From contig JBAZMT010000015.1 of the NCBI GenBank assembly GCA_041649615.1, positions 1-17,043 on the forward strand: 17,043 nt of DNA, in the 5' to 3' direction. Positions 1 through 6,279 of the stretch are shown in pieces. The position numbers and the translations under genes are program-made. Origin of the DNA: JALOAR01 sp041649615 (GTDB lineage Bacteria > Patescibacteriota > Minisyncoccia > UBA6257 > Colwellbacteraceae). Position 1 is the first letter of the stretch. Each line of letters begins with the position of its first letter. The notes beneath the pieces are model-generated. The model searched no databases and was not told where the DNA came from. It worked only from the letters and a program-made list of their open reading frames with translations.

Positions 1-204
1 GAACAACATCTCCAAGCCCCAGGCCCCCAGCGTCAACACCGCGGCCACGCCCAGCGCCGTCCAGCGCTTGGCCTCGTAGTCCATATCGGCCAAGCCCGGC
101 AGCCACTTGCGGCGCTCCGCCACGTCGAGGATACCCCACGCGCAGACCCCCGCGCCCGCCGTCATGAGCCACGCCAAAACATCGTACAGATTCACCCAGT
201 TCAT
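1..204 (-). CDS. Two-helix small membrane protein, C-terminus cut by window edge
   Basis: Sixty-eight codons are visible, open to the left edge, so the C-terminus is missing. The ATG at 204 sits 5 nt after a perfect AGGAGG that is fused to the stop of the gene before it. The protein begins MNWVNLYDVLAWLMTAGAGV and shows two hydrophobic stretches, at about residues 4-26 and 49-68. A short basic and acidic loop (DVAERRKWLPGLADMDYEAK) separates them. Two close helices in a small late-region phage protein resemble holins, which permeabilise the inner membrane at lysis. No lysin is visible to support that, and the full length is unknown. It could equally be another small membrane protein. The membrane topology is well supported; the function is not. 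Confidence 0.6.
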   Translation of the reverse strand, partial: MNWVNLYDVLAWLMTAGAGVCAWGILDVAERRKWLPGLADMDYEAKRWTALGVAAVLTLGAWGLEMLF

Positions 205-209
205 CGCAT

Positions 210-216
210 CCTCCTA
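210..216 (-). promoter_or_regulatory. Stop/SD fusion TAGGAGG deciding the ATG at 204
   Basis: The TAG stop of the 98-aa gene shares its last two bases with AGGAGG. A spacer of 5 nt (ATGCG) leads to ATG at 204. A second ATG inside the spacer is closed at once by TGA, so 204 is the start. Confidence 0.75.
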
Positions 217-510
217 TGCCGTATCATCGTTTCGCACGGCGAACGACCCCGGCTCCATACCGATAGCCGTGCCCGTCGCCGTGAACTTGTAGTACACGGT
301 GCCGCCCGTCCCTGTTGGCACGGTGTAGTCCTTGTGGTAGTTGCCAACGCTATCCTTGGTTATCTCGCCCGCCGCATAGGTATAGCTCACCGCCGTACCA
401 TCGCCCGGCTTGACGGTCAGCGTCAAAGTGGTCGGGTCTGTGGCCACACCGGAGCTGTTGACCAGAGCGCAATCGAGCCTCACCAGGTCCCCCACATCGT
501 AGCTTTTCAA
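214..510 (-). CDS. 98-aa beta-rich phage protein, TTG start
   Basis: The start codon is TTG at 510, preceded by AGGAGGTGA with a 6-nt spacer, which makes it convincing. The protein opens KSYDVGDLVRLDCALVNSSG and continues as alternating strands (TLTLTVKPGDG, VSYTYAAGEI, GTVYYKFTATGTA), ending in SFAVRNDDTA. This layout fits a small Ig-like beta-sandwich of a kind often found in phage late regions without an assigned role. There is no signal peptide or membrane segment. It lies between the 48-aa repeat protein and the membrane protein, each 9-10 nt away. It is possibly a virion decoration or fibre accessory, which is inference. The gene is well supported; the function is unknown. Confidence 0.8.
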   Translation of the reverse strand: MKSYDVGDLVRLDCALVNSSGVATDPTTLTLTVKPGDGTAVSYTYAAGEITKDSVGNYHKDYTVPTGTGGTVYYKFTATGTAIGMEPGSFAVRNDDTA

Positions 511-516
511 TCGTCA

Positions 517-523
517 CCTCCTA
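517..523 (-). promoter_or_regulatory. Stop/SD fusion TAGGAGG deciding the TTG at 510
   Basis: The TAG of the 48-aa gene merges with AGGAGGTGA, a near-complete match to the 16S tail, 6 nt before a TTG. This strong site justifies the weak start codon. Confidence 0.75.
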
Positions 524-667
524 TGCGTCGCAAGCGTCGGTATCAGTCACGGTCAGCGTAAACGCCAGCGCGTCCGTTGTCGTCAGCGTGAAGGCTAGCA
601 CGTCGGTCACTGTGAGACAGGCGCGATAGTCGACCAGCGCACCCCCGCCGAATAGTAGCAGTAGCAT
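521..667 (-). CDS. 48-aa small protein made of decapeptide repeats
   Basis: This gene is short but well supported. ATG at 667 follows AGGAGG with a 4-nt spacer, and its TAG at 523-521 forms part of the SD of the next gene. The protein starts with a hydrophobic run, MLLLLFGGGALVDYRACL, then three copies of a 10-residue unit at residues 19-28, 29-38 and 39-48 (TVTDVLAFTL, TTTDALAFTL, TVTDTDACDA). The alternating polar and apolar pattern suggests beta structure. The hydrophobic start could be a short membrane or buried segment. It lies 8 nt after the deacetylase-DNRLRE gene and 10 nt before the 98-aa gene, so it is in the same transcript. I do not recognise its function. Confidence 0.6.
   Translation of the reverse strand: MLLLLFGGGALVDYRACLTVTDVLAFTLTTTDALAFTLTVTDTDACDA
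524..613 (-). repeat. Three tandem 30-bp units coding a decapeptide repeat
   Basis: Residues 19-48 of the 48-aa protein are three in-frame 10-residue units. The first two agree at 8 of 10 positions and the third diverges in its second half (TVTD then TDACDA). This looks like short slippage-type expansion within a gene. Confidence 0.6.
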
Positions 668-671
668 CGCG

Positions 672-678
672 CCTCCTA
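672..678 (-). promoter_or_regulatory. Stop/SD fusion TAGGAGG deciding the ATG at 667
   Basis: The TAG after the TAC TAC TAC codons that end the deacetylase gene overlaps AGGAGG. A 4-nt spacer (CGCG) leads to ATG at 667. Confidence 0.75.
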
Positions 679-2352
679 GTAGTAGTACACCACCAGCTTG
701 GGCCGTTTAGTCGCGTCCGTGGCGTAATCCGACGACCGCGCCTCCATATAGCGCGTACCGGCTGTCGGTATGAGGACCATGCCACAGTTCGCAGCAAACA
801 TGCTCTGCATCTCGCTCACGTTTAGCGCTATGTCGTGCTGCGTATTGACCACCTCGCCGTCTGCAAAGTCCGTGCTGCCCAAGGCCGTCGCACTGTAATC
901 CGTACCAGACACAGAGCATCCGGCGTCCGCGCCGCCGTCTCCGCCTGCATCTCCTGCCCAGCGGGTGGCGGTGGCTACTGCATAGTTCCAGGTGGCCCCG
1001 GCCTCGGTCCATGCCGAATTGGCGGCCAGGATGCGATATGCTGTTATCGTGCCTGTGTCAGCCCGTTGCGTCGACGTCCACAGCGAGAGTGTCGCGCTAA
1101 AGATCGTCGAGCCGGCTGGTATCCCGCTCAGGTCGAACTTTATCAGGCCGTTTTGCCACTTGGCGTTGTTGCGGATCTGGATCGCCGCGTTTGTGCCATA
1201 GTTGGTATTTGCCGAAGTGTCCCCGGCGATAAATGTGTCAACCCCCGCCGCCGCATCGGGCTGTAGCGTTTCTACCGACAGCGCGGGCACGTTGTTGATG
1301 ACAGTTTTGGCTTCGCTCTTCAGTCGCACACCGGACAGGTTCTCTATCGTTCCCACCGCGCTGTCATAGCTGAACACAACGGCGGCGCCATTGGCCACGG
1401 TCTCAGCCAGCACATAGCGCACGGTGAACCCGTCGCTCTGCCTTGTTGCAGAGGTAATCGTGGCCGCCGCCGCGTTGATCGTAATGGTCACGCCGGTTGA
1501 GAATGTGGCGTCGGTGGCGATATACTCGTTGAATGCCACGACAACCGTGTTAAAATCAATATCCCCCACCTCTGCCCAGCAGATCCCCGGTGGCGTCGAG
1601 CTGCGCCGCGGGATCGTCACTGGCCCAGATTGCAGGTTGTGCAGGTCGTCCATCGTGATAACCTGCACGGCGTTCGCTTTCAGGTATGCCAGCAGGGCGA
1701 TAAAGTCCTCTATGGTCCAGCCGGGGTTAATGATGGGCGTTGCTATGTGATGCCCGTACAGGATCAGCACCTCACCATTGAGCACCGCAGAGTCAACGGA
1801 CGCCTCGGTGTCTGCTAATGTAGTCTCCAGGTTCAACTGCGACGCAGGCAAATGGTAAGGCTCTGTCAGTCGACCAGTAATGGTAAACGTCGAGTCAATC
1901 GTGCGCCCGAGCCGTTGCCCAGTGGCCGCCATAGCCAGGAACGTGTCGGCGTTGTGGGAGCCGCTAGGATAGGCGACATAGTACGCGCCGCGGGTAAACC
2001 CGAGGGCCAGGAGCTCGTCTGTTCCGGCCTGAATCTGCGCCTCCTGTTCCCCTAGGGTCAGCGTGTCCAGTTGCACGTGTGTGCCCGTGTGGCTCAATAT
2101 CTCATAGCCAGCGCGATACATCTCTGTCACCTGATCCATCGTGAAGACGCTGGGCGCATTGTAAAAGTAGATCCCGAATGGCAACTGTTGCCCGCGCGCC
2201 AGATGGTAGGCCGTGTCGTACTGCGACGCGTATCCATCATCCAAACCGATGATAACCGCGGGCGTCTTGTGCCCGTTGCGCTCCAGATACTGGGGCAGAA
2301 CGGTCCCCGTCTCCCGCCGGTGCATTCCCCGTCTCGTGTTGATTCGGGCCAT
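676..2352 (-). CDS. Polysaccharide deacetylase fused to Ig-like and DNRLRE domains
   Basis: This is a 558-aa protein. ATG at 2352 is chosen because it follows AGGAG by 8 nt and starts just after the preceding stop; the longer open frame overlaps that gene. Residues about 30-242 form a NodB-type deacetylase. They include the DDG of motif 1 at 38-40, SHTGTH with metal ligands His88 and His92, YPSG at 128-131 and a late His pair at 200-201. Family members remove N- or O-acetyl groups from chitin-like polymers, peptidoglycan or exopolysaccharide. Residues about 258-355 resemble a bacterial Ig-like (SwmB-like) repeat. Residues about 359-558 resemble a DNRLRE domain, a beta-sandwich found in extracellular proteins, ending in KLVVYYY. 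There is no signal peptide, so display on the virion is more likely than secretion by the Sec route. It is probably a tail-associated enzyme that alters host surface sugar. The domain calls are good; the location is inferred. Confidence 0.85.
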   Translation of the reverse strand: MARINTRRGMHRRETGTVLPQYLERNGHKTPAVIIGLDDGYASQYDTAYHLARGQQLPFGIYFYNAPSVFTMDQVTEMYRAGYEILSHTGTHVQLDTLTLGEQEAQIQAGTDELLALGFTRGAYYVAYPSGSHNADTFLAMAATGQRLGRTIDSTFTITGRLTEPYHLPASQLNLETTLADTEASVDSAVLNGEVLILYGHHIATPIINPGWTIEDFIALLAYLKANAVQVITMDDLHNLQSGPVTIPRRSSTPPGICWAEVGDIDFNTVVVAFNEYIATDATFSTGVTITINAAAATITSATRQSDGFTVRYVLAETVANGAAVVFSYDSAVGTIENLSGVRLKSEAKTVINNVPALSVETLQPDAAAGVDTFIAGDTSANTNYGTNAAIQIRNNAKWQNGLIKFDLSGIPAGSTIFSATLSLWTSTQRADTGTITAYRILAANSAWTEAGATWNYAVATATRWAGDAGGDGGADAGCSVSGTDYSATALGSTDFADGEVVNTQHDIALNVSEMQSMFAANCGMVLIPTAGTRYMEARSSDYATDATKRPKLVVYYY

Positions 2353-2356
2353 TCGG

Positions 2357-3256
2357 CTAGCTCCTGATGAATGCCAATTGCAGCACCAACCCCGACGCGC
2401 TATAGGTCGGTGTGCCCGTGCCCACGATGGCCGCCACATAGAGCGACGTGGCTGCCGCCTTCATCATTAGCCCCAGGTTAGTCAGCGTAGCCACCCGCGC
2501 CGCGCCCATATCCACGTAATCCCCCGCCGCGATCTCCACCGTACCCAGGATGGTCGCGCACTCGGTATCGTCCGGGTCTGGCACAGCGTTGAGCGTCCCG
2601 AAATCGGTTGCCGCGTTGGCAAAGACCAGCGTCATGCTCACGCCCTGGTCATCCTTGTCGAGCAGTGTCAGCGACTGCAGAATGCAGATCCCGGCGGCCA
2701 CCCTCACGGCGCCCGCTATCTCTGTGCTGTCGAACAGCAGGTCACCAGATCCATAGATGTTCGTGTCACAAGTCGGCGTCACCGTCACCACGATGTCAGA
2801 GGCGCCTACTAGGCCAATCACGTTTTCGCTCGCGCCGATGGTAGCCGTCACTGTGCCCGAGACCGGCAATGCTGTGCCGCTGCCATCCACTTTGAGCCCA
2901 CCGCCGGCCCCAAGCGCCGCAGGCAGCCCGCCACCCTGGAGCGCGCTAGTCGCCGCCCCGCTTGGCAATGCGCTGGACAGCACATCCACCTGCATCTCGG
3001 TTCCAGCCACGGCCCCGGCGATAGTCGTGATCCCCGCGTTTGTGACGGCCACAGTCCCCGACACGGGCACCGCGCTCTGGTCGCTCGCCACGACCACGGG
3101 CACGCTCGCGGCCATAGCCTGCTGCCCGGCCACGACTGGAACGCTAACCCCATCGCCGCCGGCGTCCAGCTTGACGATCTGCATGTGAACGCCGCTAACG
3201 TCATCGGTGCGAACGGATTTCCCCGTCCCCGGCGTGATGTCTATGTTGTCTACCAT
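2357..3256 (-). CDS. Phage structural protein with PVSGTV repeats
   Basis: This is a 299-aa protein. ATG at 3256 follows GGAGG with a 7-nt spacer. The N-terminal third (DNIDITPGTGKSVRTDD, then GVHMQIVKLDAG) and the middle motifs VPVSGTVAVT and LPVSGTVTAT are typical of repetitive virion proteins of tailed phages. The C-terminal half, about 160-299 (FDSTEIAGAVRVAAGICILQ, LDKDDQGVSMTLVF, TSLYVAAIVGTGTPTYSASG), is a compact beta-rich domain that recurs in phage structural proteins. It is rich in Ala, Gly, Val and Thr and has no signal peptide or membrane helix. It lies 4 nt upstream of the deacetylase gene, so the two may form neighbouring fibre parts; that is inference. Confidence is high that it is a virion protein and low for the exact role. 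Confidence 0.75.
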   Translation of the reverse strand: MVDNIDITPGTGKSVRTDDVSGVHMQIVKLDAGGDGVSVPVVAGQQAMAASVPVVVASDQSAVPVSGTVAVTNAGITTIAGAVAGTEMQVDVLSSALPSGAATSALQGGGLPAALGAGGGLKVDGSGTALPVSGTVTATIGASENVIGLVGASDIVVTVTPTCDTNIYGSGDLLFDSTEIAGAVRVAAGICILQSLTLLDKDDQGVSMTLVFANAATDFGTLNAVPDPDDTECATILGTVEIAAGDYVDMGAARVATLTNLGLMMKAAATSLYVAAIVGTGTPTYSASGLVLQLAFIRS

Positions 3257-3259
3257 GCC

Positions 3260-4099
3260 CTATCCTCCGCTCAAATTCGTACTCACCCGGATCACCCGTT
3301 GGTCCGGTATGATTTCCAATTCCGTCCACCCGGTAGGCAGCGATGCCATGTCCTTGCGCTCCGCGTACTGCATGTCCGAGCACAGCGCCGGGATGCTGAT
3401 ACAATGCACCACGTCCCGATGCACCAGGCCGCGTCTAAACCCTGGCCGCCAAACGCTGCGCGCCATGTACTGTGCCCGGTGCGTGTGCCCGGACACTACC
3501 ACGTCAACACCGTCCACCTGCGAGGCTAGGCGGTCCACCCTATTCGCCGTGGCCCCCGGCGTGCCGCCGCCGCCGCTCCCGTGGCTCAGGAAAAAGTGAA
3601 ACGTCGTTGAGCCGCCTTGCTTGGCATCGCTGGACTGCCCGAAACGCCATGACAAGAAGCCGCGGTGATCCAAGCGATGCTCCTGGCCCTGGACGCTCAA
3701 GCCATCCAGGATCATCGAATAAACGTCGTGCTCGCTGTGCTGCAATATCTTTTCCTCGTGATTGCCCGAGCACAGCGCCAGACATTTTTCGCGCGTCGGC
3801 CCCATGATGTCCAAGAATCGCGTCACCTCGGCCTTGGCGATGTCCGACAACTCTGCCGCCCCGAACATCCACACCGGCAGCTCTTCCGGGTCGAAGCGTG
3901 GGTCACGCATGTTGATGAACTCACAGTAATCGCCCAGGCCAATCCAATAACAGTTCGGCTCCTTATTAAGCGTTTCGGCCATTTGCTTTAATAAGCGCTC
4001 GTCGCAATGCTTGTTGCCCAAGTGCGTGTCGCCGACCAAAATCAACGTGAACGACTCGGACCTGCTGCTATACCTTGTAAAATGTGTAACATGTCTCAC
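3260..4099 (-). CDS. Calcineurin-like metallophosphoesterase
   Basis: This is a 279-aa protein starting at GTG 4099, the first start after an in-frame stop. The SD is weak, so coupling to the gene 3 nt upstream is likely. All metallophosphoesterase signatures are present in order: GDTH (Asp24, His26), GLGD (Asp57), GNHE (Asn113, His114), SHG (His173) and GHTH (His205, His207). Together these make a full two-metal centre. A glycine-rich loop (GSGGGGTPG) follows His173. Family members cleave phosphomono- or phosphodiesters in proteins, nucleic acids, nucleotides or lipids, so the substrate cannot be read from the motifs. It has no signal peptide and sits between a membrane coiled-coil protein and structural genes. 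Activity is very likely; the substrate is unknown. Confidence 0.85.
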   Translation of the reverse strand: MRHVTHFTRYSSRSESFTLILVGDTHLGNKHCDERLLKQMAETLNKEPNCYWIGLGDYCEFINMRDPRFDPEELPVWMFGAAELSDIAKAEVTRFLDIMGPTREKCLALCSGNHEEKILQHSEHDVYSMILDGLSVQGQEHRLDHRGFLSWRFGQSSDAKQGGSTTFHFFLSHGSGGGGTPGATANRVDRLASQVDGVDVVVSGHTHRAQYMARSVWRPGFRRGLVHRDVVHCISIPALCSDMQYAERKDMASLPTGWTELEIIPDQRVIRVSTNLSGG

Positions 4100-4102
4100 G
4101 GG

Positions 4103-4411
4103 TCATCGACAGCTTTCCAGCTCAGCGACCCGCGATTTCAGCTTGCTAACCTCTGCCTCAAGCAGCGGGATGCGCGCGTTCTCCTGGCGCAAACGGCTAT
4201 TATCCCCGCGTAACTCCACAATTTCCTTGCGCAACTCTTCCACGTACTGCATCATGTCGTCGCGCAACGCCTGCCGCGCCTGGGCCTCGTTGCCCTCGTG
4301 CTCAGCCTCAGCCTTTTTGTACCCTGCCCTGGCCGCCGTCCATGCGCCTATGATAGAGACCAGCGCCGTCACTAGGATGCCGATAAGCCCTTCCGTCAAT
4401 GTGATCTGCAA
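4103..4411 (-). CDS. Single-helix membrane protein with long coiled coil
   Basis: This is a 102-aa protein with a TTG start at 4411. AGGA lies 7 nt upstream and an in-frame stop four codons earlier limits extension; a second TTG at codon 5 is an alternative start. Residues about 5-27 (LTEGLIGILVTALVSIIGAW) form one transmembrane helix close to the N-terminus. From about residue 33 to the end the protein is charged and helical, with heptad-like leucines and valines (YVEELRKEIVELRGDNSRL, LEAEVSKLKSRVAELES), so a coiled coil is likely. This shape fits an inner-membrane-anchored dimer. Phage lysis accessory proteins and inner-membrane spanins can look like this, but no partner is visible. It is the first gene after the only intergenic gap, so it may have its own expression signal. 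The function is unassigned. Confidence 0.7.
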   Translation of the reverse strand: MQITLTEGLIGILVTALVSIIGAWTAARAGYKKAEAEHEGNEAQARQALRDDMMQYVEELRKEIVELRGDNSRLRQENARIPLLEAEVSKLKSRVAELESCR

Positions 4412-4439
4412 CGTTCGGTCCTATTCTGCCAGGAAAGTG

Positions 4440-4468
4440 TAGACATTCGTTCAACTTCGTGCTATGAT
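4440..4468 (+). promoter_or_regulatory. Sigma-70-like promoter candidate pointing against all genes
   Basis: TAGACA at 4440-4445 is followed, after exactly 17 bp, by TATGAT at 4463-4468. Each hexamer matches its consensus at 5 of 6 positions, and TGC just before the -10 box gives an extended -10 (TGCTATGAT). Transcription would start near 4475 and run rightwards, antisense to methyltransferase C. It may drive an antisense or small RNA, or be chance. No equally good minus-strand promoter is visible in the gap. Confidence 0.4.
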
Positions 4469-4483
4469 GTTCGTGTGGCCCTT

Positions 4484-4519
4484 CATGGCGCGGGAGTCCT
4501 GGCCGATTGCCGCGCTGTG
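4484..4519 (+). ncRNA. Possible RNA hairpin downstream of the plus-strand promoter candidate
   Basis: Bases 4484-4493 (CATGGCGCGG) can pair with 4510-4519 (CCGCGCTGTG) as ten pairs, two of them G-U wobbles, around a 16-nt loop. The wobbles become A-C mismatches in a minus-strand RNA, so the fold is better for a rightward transcript. There is no U-run after it, so it is not a standard terminator. It is weak evidence for a small RNA leader. Confidence 0.25.
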
Positions 4520-4527
4520 GAGGGCCA

Positions 4528-6279
4528 CTAACTTGCGGCCTCACTTATGGCGAATAACGGTAAATGCTCCGCGCACCAGTAGGCCACGCGCGCCCGCGCC
4601 AATTCCACGTACTCCGCCTCTGCCTCGATGCCTAGCACGTCCTCCCAGCCCGCGAGATGCGCCCCGATGCACTCGGACGCAACGCCGGCGAAGGGTATCA
4701 GGATGCGCCGCGGCGCGTACTCGACAGGCGGCAGTAGCAGCGTGGCCAGGTAGCGCGCCAGGGCGATGGGCTTGACAGTCGGATGGCTGCAATGTACTGG
4801 CTTACGCTCCGCATCTGGCGTATTGCCCATGTGTTGGCGTGACCATTCATCTTGTGCATAGGTGCCGATGTGATGCGTTGGCATCCCCTCCAGCCCCCTG
4901 TCTCTCTCCGCCCGGCTTGCCTTGGCGCAATAGTAGAACGGCTCTGCCTGCTCCAGCGCATAGTCGCATTGCTGGAAGAAACGGGCGGCGGTGCCGGTGT
5001 CCGAGTATAGCGGACGGCTTGACTTGTCGGCGTAGTACCCGAATACTGTCCTATCACCCGAACCGCTTACGGCGTGACTCTCTGCGGCTTTGGCTGTTTC
5101 GGCGTTGGCACAATAGGCGCGTCGTTCCCCGCTCTGCTCGCCCAACGCCTTGACCGGGCAGCCATCGGCGCATTGCCACTCGTCTACCTGCTCGTATAGC
5201 TCCGACGCGCGAGGATCATCCCCCGGCGCTAGCGGCCCGCTGTAAACGGTGACGGCAGACTTGGCGCGCTTGTCGTTGCTTGGATGCGTGCCCCTCACCC
5301 GCTTGACCCCGACGCGCCTGCATTCGGGCGTGTGCTGGAGGATGAGGTTGCTCGGCCAGCGGCCAGCGGTGCCATTCCATTCTGTAGCGCCCCGCTTATC
5401 GCCATGCATAAAGAACTCGCAGCCCCCGGACTTGTCCGCCCTAGCATTAGAAGTGTCGCCATTCGTCCCAATCCGCGCGCCGTCTATCCACAGCGCCCCG
5501 GCCCCGTACTCGGTGATGCTGTCCACCGGCCTGCCCGCGTAGGGCTTTTGGAAGACGCAGATGGGCTCTAGCGCGGGCTTGAGCGCCTGGAGGCCGTAAC
5601 GATGGCCGGACCAGGTTGCGGCTAGGTCGGTCGCGGGTGCGGTGACCATGCCCATCGTTTGCTGTTCGGCAATGCCGCCCCCGTAGGTATCAAGTGAGCG
5701 GTTCTCGGGATACGCCCTCTTATCGCCAAACCGGATGTTTGGCCCTATCACTTCCCGCTCCGCCCCCGCTGCCCTGTCCACTTGCGTGTCGATGCGCGTG
5801 GCCTTGGGGAAGCCGCTACCGTACACCCAGCCTATCATGCTATGCAGCACGAACCCCGCATCCTCTATTGCGCACGCCATGCGGTGATACGTGCGCGCGC
5901 CTGAGAACGCCATGCAGAACGCCCCCGGTAGCAGGTGCGGATAGATGGCCGTTGCCCACTGATAGCAGAAATCATAGAACAGTTTGGCATGGTCTTGTGG
6001 CGTCTCGTCAAAACGCGGGCTACCACATCGGCACCCATCGCTGCCCCGCTTGTGCTTGTGGCATGTGAGACATACGGGATTACGCTTGCTGCCATGAACA
6101 GGCAAGGGCAAGTCGTGCCCAGGAATACCCAACTTTGCCATGCCCGTTTTCCAAGGCGCATCCCAAGCCTTACCCATGAACTCAAGGCCATAGGGCGGGT
6201 CCATAAGGGCAGCGTGGAACTTTGGCCCGTCGTACCCCTTTGCCCAGCGCAGCACGTCGGCCTGTACTATGTCGATCAT
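4528..6279 (-). CDS. Large beta-class DNA methyltransferase (methyltransferase C)
   Basis: This is a 583-aa protein. ATG at 6279 overlaps the stop of the preceding gene as ATGA, with GGAG 8 nt upstream. Motif IV DPPY is at 27-30 and the AdoMet-binding motif (PFAGVASE) comes late, near 529-536, preceded by HPTVKP. That order marks a beta-class amino-methyltransferase acting on N6-adenine or N4-cytosine. The several hundred residues between them would contain target recognition and extra elements. These include a possible zinc site, Cys70-x2-Cys73 with Cys83-x-Cys85, and a second Cys group (320, 370, 374) around GRWPSNLIL and CPVKALGEQSG. It is much longer than methyltransferases A and B and not closely related to them. 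No restriction enzyme is nearby, so it is probably a solitary phage modification enzyme that protects or marks DNA. The target sequence is unknown. Confidence 0.9.
   Translation of the reverse strand: MIDIVQADVLRWAKGYDGPKFHAALMDPPYGLEFMGKAWDAPWKTGMAKLGIPGHDLPLPVHGSKRNPVCLTCHKHKRGSDGCRCGSPRFDETPQDHAKLFYDFCYQWATAIYPHLLPGAFCMAFSGARTYHRMACAIEDAGFVLHSMIGWVYGSGFPKATRIDTQVDRAAGAEREVIGPNIRFGDKRAYPENRSLDTYGGGIAEQQTMGMVTAPATDLAATWSGHRYGLQALKPALEPICVFQKPYAGRPVDSITEYGAGALWIDGARIGTNGDTSNARADKSGGCEFFMHGDKRGATEWNGTAGRWPSNLILQHTPECRRVGVKRVRGTHPSNDKRAKSAVTVYSGPLAPGDDPRASELYEQVDEWQCADGCPVKALGEQSGERRAYCANAETAKAAESHAVSGSGDRTVFGYYADKSSRPLYSDTGTAARFFQQCDYALEQAEPFYYCAKASRAERDRGLEGMPTHHIGTYAQDEWSRQHMGNTPDAERKPVHCSHPTVKPIALARYLATLLLPPVEYAPRRILIPFAGVASECIGAHLAGWEDVLGIEAEAEYVELARARVAYWCAEHLPLFAISEAAS

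Larger units (their letters stand above)
4412..4527. other. Only substantial intergenic gap in the window (116 bp)
   Basis: No credible gene fits here. An open frame across it on the minus strand overlaps the reading frames on both sides and looks like a shadow. The gap holds the plus-strand promoter-like signal at 4440-4468 and an inverted repeat at 4484-4519. On the minus strand it holds only the AGGA site for the TTG at 4411. A short GTGG-AGGG-CCAC palindrome at 4517-4528 touches the stop of methyltransferase C, but it has a 4-bp stem and no T-run. Confidence 0.6.

Noticed and set aside
543..797. An 84-codon minus-strand open frame over the end of the deacetylase gene
   Set aside because: It overlaps the DNRLRE coding region and the 48-aa gene, is Arg-rich and has no ribosome binding site.
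4517..4528. A GTGG-AGGG-CCAC palindrome as terminator of methyltransferase C
   Set aside because: The stem has only 4 bp and no T-run follows in either direction.
4308..4544. A 78-codon minus-strand open frame across the intergenic gap
   Set aside because: It overlaps the membrane coiled-coil gene and the end of methyltransferase C in other frames and has a random-looking composition.
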